Source of the DNA: Acorus gramineus
Lineage: Eukaryota; Streptophyta; Magnoliopsida; Acorales; Acoraceae
Length of the DNA stretch: 64,000 nt
NCBI GenBank assembly: GCA_030737835.1
Contig: CM060857.1
Span: forward strand, 9,512,797 to 9,576,796
Direction of reading: 5' to 3'
The translations under genes were made by a program, and so were the position numbers. The notes under the pieces were generated by a model. That model was given only the letters and a program-made list of their open reading frames with translations, had not been told where the DNA came from and did not search any database. Shown here piece by piece: positions 1 through 9,231 of the stretch. Numbering within the stretch: the stretch's first letter is position 1; the number at the start of each line of letters is the position of its first letter.

Positions 1-2100
1 TAAGACCAATATGGGGAAAAGAGACCTTGGGAGGGTAACCTGAGGTCCCGATGTAGGACATCCGACAACCAAACGAGGAACACGGAGTACCCTAACCCGG
101 GTCTCAATGTTAACCTCGCAAGGCCCCCTTATATTCCCTAAGCATGCTATCTATTATTACAGTTCGCATTTAACTAAATAAACCAAACTAATAGGACGCA
201 TGCACAGGTCGGGCTTTCCTAGCATGATAGCGGGGTGGCAGGATGCACGGCTCATGCACAATCCTAAGGGTGCAAGTCCCTATCACACAATCTAGGGTGA
301 CATGCAATTCTACACTCACATCATGCATACATGGATTATAATTGCAATAATTAATACAAACTATACGCCCCAGGGGAGATCGGTACACACCCAAAGCATG
401 TAACGCCTCCCAAACTGGGTTGGGTTGTCCCACTCACCGGAATTCGGGTCGACGCGCGACCGTCCGTCGAGATCTGCAAGACAGGGCATTAACTGGGTAA
501 GTATAATCCACAATGACCCCAATTCACACAAAACACACAATTAAATACCCAAAATCCCAAATCAAAACATCCAACACCCCGGCAACCACCCGCACGGCCC
601 CCCAACCGCCCGGGTGCACTGCCGCGCTTCAGCCCGCGCACCCCGCGCACCGCCGGCCCCTGCCCGCCGCCTGGACACGCCGCCGCACCACCCCCGGGGG
701 CTCCGCGCGTCCACTGCGCTCAGCCGCAGTAGCCCGCGCGCCCGAACACCTCGTGCCGCCCCGCGAGCACTCCGCACGGCCCCCGCGCGCAGCACCTCGC
801 CCCGCGCCCACCTCCGCCGCCTTGCCGCGCCCTCCGCGCTCCACTGCCGCCTCGCCGCGCCTCGCGCGCACCACGACCGTCTCACCGCGCCCTCCGCGCG
901 CACTCCGCACACCCTTCCGCGCGCACTGCCCTCGGCCACCACCTCGCGCACGCCTAGCACCGCCAACCCGTGCGCATTGCCACTCGACCAGTCCCTCGCG
1001 CTGGACCCGCGCGACCAGCTCCTCGCGCGCAGCTCGCCATCAGCCCCTCGCGCACAGTTGCACGAACAGACCCGCGCACAGCCGCCCGATCAGCTCCCCG
1101 CACCAGACCCGCGCGCACTCGCGCCCAGAAGACCCAGCACGCATGCCGCGCGCATCGCCACGCTCGCCCTGCACGCTCGCGCACAGCACGCCTTGCACGC
1201 ACGCGCACAGCACGCCTTGCACGCACGCGCACGCTGGCCCCCAGCTCGCCCTGAGCGCACGCCCGCGCGCACACCAGTGCGTGCCCAGCCTGCTGCGCCA
1301 CCAGCGCTGCTGCCGCTGCTGCCTGCTGCCGCCTGCTGCCCGAACAGCAGCTCCCAGACTGCCGAGCGCCTCCACCGCCCCTCCCACGACCGCCGACCAC
1401 CTCCGACCACCCTCCGACGACCCCCACTGCCGCCGACCACCTCCCAAACACAAACCCCCCCCCCCCCCTAGCAATCATCTAAACAAGAAAAAAAGAGGGA
1501 AAGAAGCTTACCAAGGGGGAGGAAGAGGTGACCGGGTGCTCTCCGCGCACCGAAACCCTTCTCAACGGCCCTCTCACGCCCCGATCTATCTCGGCCTTCG
1601 AAACGGGCCAAATCAGAGGACAAAGAGGGGAGGTCGGGGAGGCTAGGATCGCCGGAAACGGGATTTGAAGACACCGGTGTGTAGATCGGGACCCGATCTA
1701 CACTTCCCGTGCTTTGGTTTTTAGGTTTGAGGGGTCTAGGGGGCTTGAAAGTGAGAAAAAGAGAGAGGGGAGAGAGAAAATGTAAGTCGTAGGGATGATG
1801 AATAATAACTCGGGATTTAGCTCTCACTTATTTATAGTGCGCGACTTAAAAATCGGAATACGCCCCGGAACTGCGAAATTTTTGGAAACGATGCCGGAAT
1901 TCGATGAAATTTTCATGAGTGGCTTAAAACGGCACCAGGACACATAATATGCAGTTAGATTTTCAATCGGAGTCCTCTAACTCGGACAATAGCTAACAGT
2001 CCAAAATTATGCGGTTCCGATCGAAAAACACAAAAATTTTAAAACTGCTAAAAATGCTCCAATGGTTGCCAATAGGCCAAAAAGTGACACATATATAACA
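1..2100 (-). mobile_element. Partial long LTR of a Ty3/gypsy chromovirus (5' LTR or solo LTR), truncated by window edge
   Basis: Reverse complement of the first two thirds of the LTRs at 38187-41130 and 46085-49037. The LTR terminus (TGTTATATATGTGTCAC read on the minus strand) lies at 2100. Position 1 corresponds to about 48043 of the 3' LTR, so roughly 1 kb of LTR lies outside the window. No polypurine tract sits next to the terminus at 2100, so this is a 5' LTR whose element runs off the left edge, or a solo LTR, and not a 3' LTR. The GC-rich block (about 560-1470) is longer and clearly diverged from the later copies, so this is an older or different subfamily copy. Long ORFs on both strands here are artefacts of GC-rich, stop-poor sequence. 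Confidence 0.9.
474..1511 (-). other. Putative leader intron inside the LTR (GC-rich block)
   Basis: Read on the minus strand, the block starts with a donor G|GTAAGCTTCTT at 1511 and ends with the acceptor CTTGCAG|ATCTCGACGG at 474. Both sites are also present in the two LTRs near 38778/39689 and 46676/47575. The interior is strongly GC-rich and differs in length (about 1038 bp here, 912 and 900 bp there). Retained ends with a drifting interior are what an intron would show. Splicing itself is inferred. Confidence 0.4.
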
Positions 2101-2524
2101 ATACAATAGAAGAGCCAAAATTAAATTAAATGGTAGAATAAAGTCGCATGTAAAATTAAAGATTAAAATATCATTCTAGGCGTTGTTTTTCAATGAATGA
2201 ACCATGTGTTTTTTTCATTTTTGTGTACGTAAAAAAGCATGTGGAAATTTAAAAAACTATTACATGATCTATCATCATATTTAAGAAAATGTTAGGCCAA
2301 CCCCAATTGAATTTTGAAAAAATTAGTTTTAAGTATTTTTTTCATCCCTTATTTTTTAGGTCCCGAATTTTTAGCATATGAAAATGTTCTCTCCAAAATG
2401 TTTTCATGTTAATAATGTACATGAATGCATAAAAATATATAAGTTATGTAACATGTATATATAACAGTGTACAAGAATCTCATAAGATAGTTTAATTTAT
2501 TTAGTAGTTTTCATATATGCATAA
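2101..2524. other. AT-rich spacer, nothing recognised
   Basis: AT-rich sequence between the LTR terminus at 2100 and the solo LTR at 2525. No ORF, RNA gene or repeat boundary was recognised. Confidence 0.6.
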
Positions 2525-3241
2525 TGTAGAAGTCAAAATCTGTCACACCTTAGGATCCGTTTAAAAGGTCATACCGCCTCGACCCATGACATGGGCCATA
2601 AACACACCACCATCTCAGGTCAGGCAAATAAACAGTCTAGTTGAACTCCCGACCTGACCTGGGTGAATGGGGGCATGGCTCCTGTCCGACTTGAATCAAA
2701 AGCATGAAGTTCGCATCGGCGAGATATTAGAAATCCCATGGAATATTCCCTGACATAGTGGCTGTAATAAACTGTCAGAAGGTGGTTACAAGGCACTGAT
2801 CCCAAGATCCTATGTGTCGACCGATCCAAGAGCCATGTGAAAGATTCCATCCCCTGATATGCTCACACCTCCACAGTAATAAGCACATCCCCTCCCACTA
2901 TAAATAGGAGGGTATTCCCTCATCAAAGGGGGGATATACTTCTTCTTCTTCTCCAAAAATGAAAACCCTAAGACCCAAGCTTGAAATCTCATTTTAATGG
3001 AGATTGGGCTTCACCGTTGGAGGTTCTCGCCAAAAAGGAACTACGCGTGGCTTGATCCCTCAAAAAGGGTACGTAGGCAGCCTGATTTATATCAGGTTCA
3101 GTTTAGACAAACATCTATCAAATCGCTTCACCGTCGTCACCTCTTCCATTGTTGTCGTCTCTTCGTGGATCTATTCAAACCAAGCCCGGACTGTCCTCCA
3201 GTCCGGCCCATTCAAGAAGGAGGACATTTTCACCTCCCACA
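2525..3241 (+). mobile_element. Solo LTR, 717 bp, TSD CATAA
   Basis: Begins TGTAGAAGTC and ends CTCCCACA, flanked by perfect 5-bp direct repeats CATAA at 2520-2524 and 3242-3246. A TATA box (CTATAAATAGGAG, about 2900) followed by a CT-rich stretch marks a plus-strand promoter. The downstream part has GTACGTAGGCAGCC, a motif common near the 3' end of plant LTRs. No internal region is attached, so this is a solo LTR left by LTR-LTR recombination. The superfamily is not certain. Small ORFs in it are not genes. Confidence 0.75.
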
Positions 3242-3246
3242 CATAA

Positions 3247-3913
3247 TAATGTACAAGTTTATATAACAATATATATGGATGGGCAATACAAACATCTCGA
3301 AGGCAATTGGTTTAACAACGTACTGAAAATACATAAAAATGTACAAATATAGTCGGCCCTGAACATAGGCGACCAAGGCATTCGGTCGCCTATGGTCCCC
3401 ACATTTGGAGGGCCCCTAAATCTGGAAAAAAAAATTATTTATTGCTATTTTATTGGTATATTTTTTTAGAATTATTTTATTTCATTTTGACAATTGTATC
3501 CATATTTTATCTTTTTTCTATTTTAGTTCCTCTTTATTGTAATTTATTTAAATTTATTATGTGATTTGCAAAGACGAAAATCAATTCACATGTTTATTTT
3601 TTCGGTATTTTTTTGTTATTATTTTTTCATTTTTTTATTTTATGTTTTTATCCCCTATTTTAATGGGGCTTTGTGTTTTATGATTGGGTAATATTTATTT
3701 TGCTCATATTCAATAGAAATATTATTTAATTATTATTTTATTTATAAAGAACAAAATCATATTGGGTTACATGTTTTTTTTAAATTGAAAATTAAATTTA
3801 AAAGAATATATTCTAAAATAAAATATGTGAATTTAGAGGACCATTTTAATTGCACGCTAGGGCCCCATTTTTATCTGTTAATCTTAAGGTTGGCCATGTG
3901 TTATGTTAACTTG
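3247..3913. other. AT-rich region with a possible degraded DNA transposon (about 3355-3895)
   Basis: Starts with GTCGGCCCTGAACATAGGCG, which includes a perfect 9-bp palindromic arm pair (TAGGCGACC/GGTCGCCTA, 3367-3393). It ends near GGTTGGCCATG at about 3890, roughly inverse to the left end. No TSD was found. The interior is T-rich and non-coding. Confidence 0.3.
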
Positions 3914-4129
3914 TTAGTGTTTGGGTGCGGTTATAGCCACCCCACAAGTTCTCCTACCCACCCCTTTGATTTAAATAAAAAATTGATTTGTTACATTTTT
4001 TTCATACCTAACCCACCCCAACACTACCCACCCCATTGATACACCCTACCCACCCCGAATGTTACCCACCTCACACATCCCTCATAAATTTATTACCCGC
4101 CCCACAATCAAAACTAATAAGTTTAATTT

Positions 4130-4735
4130 GGTTCGACATGGAGCATGTCTTCTCAGAACTAAAAACCTGATATCTCATTTTGTATGTCGTTCGACATGTC
4201 CTATGTCTTCGTTATTTGATTTGCTTCAACATGGAGCATGTCTTTCTAGAACTAGAAATCGTAGTCCCATTCTGCATCCTGATCGACATTCCCGATGTCT
4301 TCCGTGTTTGATTTGATTTGACATAAAGCATGTCTTTTTGGAACAAAAAACCTTTGAAGTATTATGCATCTTGTTCGACATGCCCGGTGTCTTCCATGTG
4401 TGATTTGGTTCAACATGAAGCATGTCTTTCTGGAACAAGAAACCTTTGAAGTATTCTGCATCTTATTTGACATGCCCGATGTCTTCTGTATTTGATTTGG
4501 TTTGACATGGAGCATGTCTTTCTAGAACAAGAAATGTTTGAAGTATTTTGCATCCCGTTTGACATGCCCGATGTCTTCCGTGTTTGATTTAGTTCAACAT
4601 AGAGCATGTCTTTCTAGAATAAGAAACCTTTGAAGTATCCTACATTCCTTTCGACATGCCCAGTATCTTCCGTGTTTGATTTGGTTTGACATGGAGCATG
4701 TCTTTCTAGAACAAGAAATGTTTGAAATATTAACA
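4130..4735. repeat. Minisatellite, about 92-bp unit, 6-7 copies
   Basis: The motif CATGGAGCATGTCTTTCTAG and its variants recur at about 4138, 4230, 4322, 4414, 4507, 4599 and 4691, spaced 92-93 bp. The array sits close to the left TIR of the MULE. The unit is not a multiple of three, so the overlapping minus-strand ORFs with repeated Cys/His-rich peptides are shadows of the repeat and not a protein family. Confidence 0.9.
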
Positions 4736-5034
4736 CACCAACATTGATAACCAAGCAACCCTGATAATCAACAAAATAGACACAATGCATGCAAATCCAT
4801 TGCACTTGAAGATCATTTTACTCCTCAAAAAACGAATTGTAGATTATTCATATGTTCAAAAAACATTGTAGATCATTCTAATGTATATCATCCCCAGAAT
4901 TTAGTTACAACTCTCTTTTTAACCATTGTTTTACTTACATAAAAAAAATATACATTGTTCTGAATAAAATACAAAAAAAAAAAAAAAACATGGGATTAAG
5001 CCCACAAGCTAATGTCGATCACACATTAATAAAT

Positions 5035-5379
5035 CATGGCAATCATGCATGCATTTCGTCCACCATTGTGCGATTGGCTCGTCAGGCAGAGGTGTTCCAT
5101 CCTATAAGAATCTTATAGCATTCTGAATTGCCCCCTATGCCGAACATTACGGTGCACCTCTACCAACAAATTGCTCTATATATCGAACAACAGTTGTCAT
5201 ACGCTGTGAGAATGAACAATCAAGACAAACATTTTGATTTGGTAAACATACAAGTGAACAATGAATATTAAAGAGGATTACCAAAACAGCATTGGAACAT
5301 CGTAGAAGCCATATGGACGAGTTTCTTGTTCTGGGGGTTTTGAACCATCCATTAAGGCGAATATCCTACAAAATACTTT
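5035..5379 (-). pseudogene. Possible two-exon gene remnant, product not recognised
   Basis: On the minus strand an acceptor TTTTCCACCAG (5380) precedes a stretch reading FALMDGSKPPEQETRPYGF and on to a Trp near 5282, followed by a GTAATC donor-like site. After about 80 bp an acceptor TTCTCACAG precedes 5203, which reads RMTTVVRYIEQFVGRG and then hits stops. The two pieces do not join cleanly in frame. The family was not identified. Lying inside MULE TIRs, it could be captured host sequence. Confidence 0.2.
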
Positions 5380-7347
5380 CTGGTGGAAAATCACGGTGAG
5401 TGATCGTGTGAATGCATTCACGATGATTTAAAAGAATTGACAAATTATAACCTGAAAGTTGTAAAAAAAAATATACCTAGCACAGCATTTGAGGGCAGTG
5501 GTGGTCCTACATATAGTTACATTGCAATGTGCCCAAGATCAACTTCTATTAATATGATATGTAAAGATGTTTTTTGTGATAATGACCAGAGGGGGAAAAA
5601 ATCATTTTCACAATTGTGATAACATGAAATGAAAGGATGGGACCACCAGCGACACCGAGTGGGGCTAGAACTAGATTTGATGCAACAAAGAGAGAGGGAG
5701 ACACTAATGCTCCATGAATACACTGGTTTCTGATCTTATCCTTCCTAGTTCAAACAACCCAACAACCTGAATTCACCATATAGATAAAATGCACATATAA
5801 CATTTATAAACAACTTATAAGATGTAAGATGAAGACCCTGCAATTCATGGGGGATGAGAAAATAATCATGCATGATATGCCACATAAAAAAGAGCAAGAA
5901 CACAAGCACCAGTTATAAAGGAAAGATAAATTTTAAATCTACAAGAAACTAGACATCATGCTCAGGTATTCCACTTCTTTTCATGCTTCTTAAGGACATA
6001 TCCAGAAATCTGCGTGAACAAAGAGCGCTCAAGATGAGAAATGTTGCATGCATGGATAAAATTAATGGAAGATATTCCATGCTATTATGGAAAGTTTTAG
6101 ATGAAGTGAAAACCTTATAACTTTCACTCTTAGTTGCAACTCCAGCCATATTTAGTTGTACCTGACATTATTTCTCTGTATTCAACCTCCAATATTTCTA
6201 TTAATCTCCCTGTCATATCCTCAAAAGTTATCTTAACAACTTCAAGTCTGCACCTACACAAAATTGAATGTCATTGGGACTTGAACTTCTTTAAGCAACT
6301 TCAACACACTTCAAAACTGACCAAAAATATTCAAACCAACAATAAAAAATAAATTTCTATTTTAAGTTCAAAATATCTCACAAGTTCAAGATATCAAGTA
6401 TACTATACCCAAAGATCTCTTGAGATTTTTGAATTCTTAATGCTATCACAAATATATAGTTTATCAATTCAATTGGAATTCAATTGGAATATAAAGATCT
6501 CTGAGATGGTCAAAACATCACATTCAGACTGTCAAAAGAAAACAGAAAATGATATTAAGGTGTCTCAGCCAATAAAATTAATTTCAAAAAATCTTAAAGC
6601 TTGGGGAGTTCAAAATGGCAATGTATCAGTTATCAGTTCAAGATCTATGTGATTATCAGATGCACTAAAATTTTGAATGAGGGCCAATAAACAATTCAGA
6701 AAACTTATGCTAGTAACATGAAGCTTTTCAAAAACTTCAGGCAGAGTAGGAAAATAATATTCCTTAAAGAACCATGACTTGAAGCACACAACATAATATC
6801 TGTTATCAAAGGCTAAAATTCATTCCCATTCTAAAAAGAACTAAAATCTGGTTAGTTGCATTAGATCTATAAGGTTTTCCGATATCAAAACATTCATAAA
6901 TTGCTGCATTTTTTCATAACATTTGAAGGTGATGCAAAGCATGGTAATAGCATTTGATGTTTCTAATATGATACAAAAACATAGCATTTGAATGTACTCT
7001 GTTTATGATATATAAAACAAACAAATCAAACAAAATTGAAAGAAAAAAAAATTGCTCTGTTTTATGTTTTGCGGTACTCTTAAGAACCCAAAATCATTAA
7101 TCAAATGTTTCATTAAATCTTGATTGAAGTTTAAATACTCTCAGTATACAAAAGATCTCAAATAAGATATTGCAAATTTGCAGTACCCTTCCGACATGTG
7201 CTTCCTCACCAAGCCCTCTAAAGCCTCTTAGTCCCTCAAATTCGCCGAACCAGACATCCCTCCCTACACAGATCAAAACGATTTGTAGACTTGAAATCAC
7301 ATTGGGGAAACAAATTGGGAGATCGAGATCAGAGAGTGCGCACTTAC

Positions 7348-7572
7348 ATGGAGGGAGACGAGATCAGAAACCGATCTGGCGCAATCAAAGACGAGGGCAT
7401 CTGCGACGAACCTGAGTCCCCATGTGGCGTCCACTAGGAGAGTGGACGCGAAGGTGATGTCGACGCCGAATCTGCGGAGGACGTTGATGTTGATCACTGC
7501 CTCCATTGGCTTCGTGCCATTGGCAATCGGGACCAAGACCAGGATCTTTGCATTGGACAGATTTGATGCAAC
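7348..7572 (-). pseudogene. DJ-1/PfpI-family first-exon remnant inside a MULE
   Basis: The minus strand reads ILVLVPIANGTKPMEAV, then NVLRRFGVDITFAS, then VDATWGLRFVADALVFDCA and SVSDLVSL. This matches the start of plant DJ-1 homologues, which have VLVPIANG(T)EPMEAV, DVLRRGGADVTVAS, VDACHGIKIVADAL and DLISLPGG. The usual start codon position (before Ala-Ser) is GTT, so the initiation codon is lost. The exon end keeps a GTAAGT donor (intron begins at 7347), but the following exons, including the nucleophile-Cys region, were not found. The reading frame up to the donor is open. A translated chimeric product cannot be excluded, but a working DJ-1 protein is not encoded here. Confidence 0.7.
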
Positions 7573-7674
7573 AAAGGACGGAGATCAGGAGGACCTAGAG
7601 AGAGGGATGTCGGCGGCTTTGGGCGGGGCTATGCGGGGATGGAAGCGGGCGGGGCTGGGCTGGCTTGGGCTGGA

Positions 7675-7692
7675 ACAAAGAGGAAGGGAGTG

Positions 7693-7728
<36 letters not shown>

Positions 7729-7735
7729 AGGATCG
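7675..7735. repeat. GA/CT microsatellite
   Basis: An uninterrupted GA run lies within 7690-7725. On the minus strand it reads CT and lies just upstream of the DJ-1-like exon, resembling the CT-rich 5' leader of many plant genes. Confidence 0.8.
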
Positions 7736-7883
7736 AATGAATGGATGGCGTGGGGTTGAGTGAGTAGGGTGGAGTTTATATGAGAGGGTGAACTTATAAA
7801 TTGTAAGTATATGTCTGGGTGGGGAAATAAAAGAGGTGGGTAAGAGAACTTGTAGGGTGGCTATAACCGCACCCTTAGTGTTT

Positions 7884-8480
7884 TCCTAGTCTAAAAAGGA
7901 CCAGAGACAAAAAAAATTAAGGGGTTGAAAAAATTTAAATGGAATTAATTTCCCCATTTAATCTTATATTTAAGAGCTCTGTTACACTTAGGTTGTGTTT
8001 GAAAACACGTTGGAAAAGTAGAATTTTGAATAAAATAACTTAAATAAACTTGATTATTAGAAAGCTCAATTTCTATGGTTTTAAAAAGTATACATTTTTC
8101 GTACTTAGAGCTGTAATAACTTTTTAATTAAGTTTGTTTTTGGAAAGACATTTGGAAACATGTTCGCAATTTTCACCTTTTTAAAAAAACAAAAGCGTAT
8201 TCAAACATGTTTTCACATGCTACTTCAGTTATTTTTACAATCCAAATTAAAGTCCTATATACCTTGTTAGTCCATTTTACTCACTGTATCGAGATATATA
8301 CTTTGTTAAAAAAAATTCATTATTTTCTGTAAGTGGATTATTCAATTTATTGAAGTATATATTTACCTTTTATAAAAGTACATATCTCATTAGATGATAT
8401 ACATGAATAAAAATAAAATATGTGTGGTCTGCTTTTTGGATTGTGAAATAGACTGTTTGTAACATTTTCCTTCGAGCACA
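7884..8480. other. AT-rich intergenic sequence
   Basis: No coding or RNA feature was recognised. Near 7990-8240 there are imperfect inverted stretches (GGTTGTGTTTGAAAACA and TCAAACATGTTTTC) that could be remains of a MITE. Confidence 0.4.
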
Positions 8481-8484
8481 GGTA

Positions 8485-8710
8485 CAATCAATCCATTTTA
8501 CAACCCGTTTTGTAGCCCCATACACTATGATAGTGTTGTATATACTACATTATCATAGAATGTGTGATTTTATAATAGCATATAACGTTAAAAAAATTAT
8601 ATTTTTTCAACATGAAAAAAAATACACTAATTATCTGAATACATATTTCATTTCATATAACATCATAATAGTATATAATTGAAAAAAAAAACAGTATGGA
8701 CTACAATTGA
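8485..8710. mobile_element. MITE-like repeat, family A, copy 1
   Basis: Shares a diagnostic order of motifs with copies at 8850-9045, 52515-52745 and 49680-50790: a CCATTTTACA start, TGTAGCCCC, CACTATGATAGTG, CATTATCATA, an A-rich centre, ATACATATTTCATTTCATAT and a final GTATGGACTACA. The ends are weakly inverted (CCATTTTACA versus TGGACTACA). No convincing TSD was found, so the superfamily is undetermined. Confidence 0.6.
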
Positions 8711-8849
8711 GGCTGCATGAGGAGCTGGACATATCATTTTCCTTTTGTTTTTCCTTCCTTATTCAATGGATCAGCCCACCCATTAATATGGGCTCAAGCA
8801 GAGGAGGCCTATTTAATTTAAGGAAAAGAGTGCCGATACACACAGCTTG

Positions 8850-9045
8850 TTTTTACAGCCTGTTTTACAGTCCATACACTATGATATTATAGTATATAGT
8901 GCACTATCATAGTGTATACTGTACTATCATAGTGTATACTGTAGTCCATTTTTTTCATTTTTTCACCATAAAAAAAATATACTAATGTATCTCAGTATAT
9001 ATTTCATTTCATATAATAATATGCACTTCAAATGGTGAGTGTATA
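8850..9045. mobile_element. MITE-like repeat, family A, copy 2 (partial), upstream of the OTU gene
   Basis: Contains TTTTACAGTCCATACACTAT, tandem CTATCATAGTGTATACTGTA, and TCAGTATATATTTCATTTCA as in the other family copies. It lies less than 200 bp upstream of the OTU gene start codon, so the promoter is at least partly built from transposon sequence. Confidence 0.55.
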
Positions 9046-9231
9046 ATTTTATATATATATATATATATAAAAAGAAGATATACTGCAAATGTATCTTTTT
9101 TCTCTCTTTCTTTAAACGGGCTGGGTATGTATCGCGTTTGCAGCCCAACCAAAAAGCCATATAAAAACACTGAAAAATCTCTGCTTTTATCCCCTCTCTC
9201 TCTCTCTCTCTCTCAGTCGGCGCCGGCGTCC
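9046..9231 (+). promoter_or_regulatory. Likely core promoter and 5' leader of the OTU gene
   Basis: A TATA-like (AT)n run at about 9049-9070 is followed by a CT-rich stretch at 9192-9214 and then the ATG at 9232. CT-rich 5' leaders are common in plant genes. The transcription start cannot be placed from sequence alone. Confidence 0.45.

Larger units (their letters stand above)
3923..7874. mobile_element. Mutator-like transposon carrying gene fragments (Pack-MULE-like), 3952 bp
   Basis: Terminal inverted repeats start GGGTGCGGTTATAGCCACCC on the left (3923) and on the right read inward from 7874. About 50 bp match with only a few substitutions. The element is flanked by perfect 9-bp direct repeats TTAGTGTTT (3914-3922 and 7875-7883), the TSD length typical of Mutator-like elements. 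No transposase reading frame is visible. The interior holds a 92-bp minisatellite (4130-4735), a possible exon remnant (5035-5379, minus), and a DJ-1-like exon remnant (7348-7572, minus) with a CT-rich leader just upstream of it. Host gene pieces within MULE TIRs define a Pack-MULE. Capture is inferred; no donor gene lies in this window. Confidence 0.8.

Noticed and set aside
2620-3352. Several 60-89 codon ORFs in the 2525-3241 region
   Set aside because: They lie in a solo LTR with clear TSD and have no protein family features.
4130-4735. CRISPR-like array
   Set aside because: Whole 92-bp units are repeated without unique spacers, in a plant nuclear context.
4226-4805. Minus-strand ORFs with repeated KTCFM and HGRHR peptides
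   Set aside because: They follow a 92-bp tandem repeat whose period is not a multiple of three; the frames rotate through the array.
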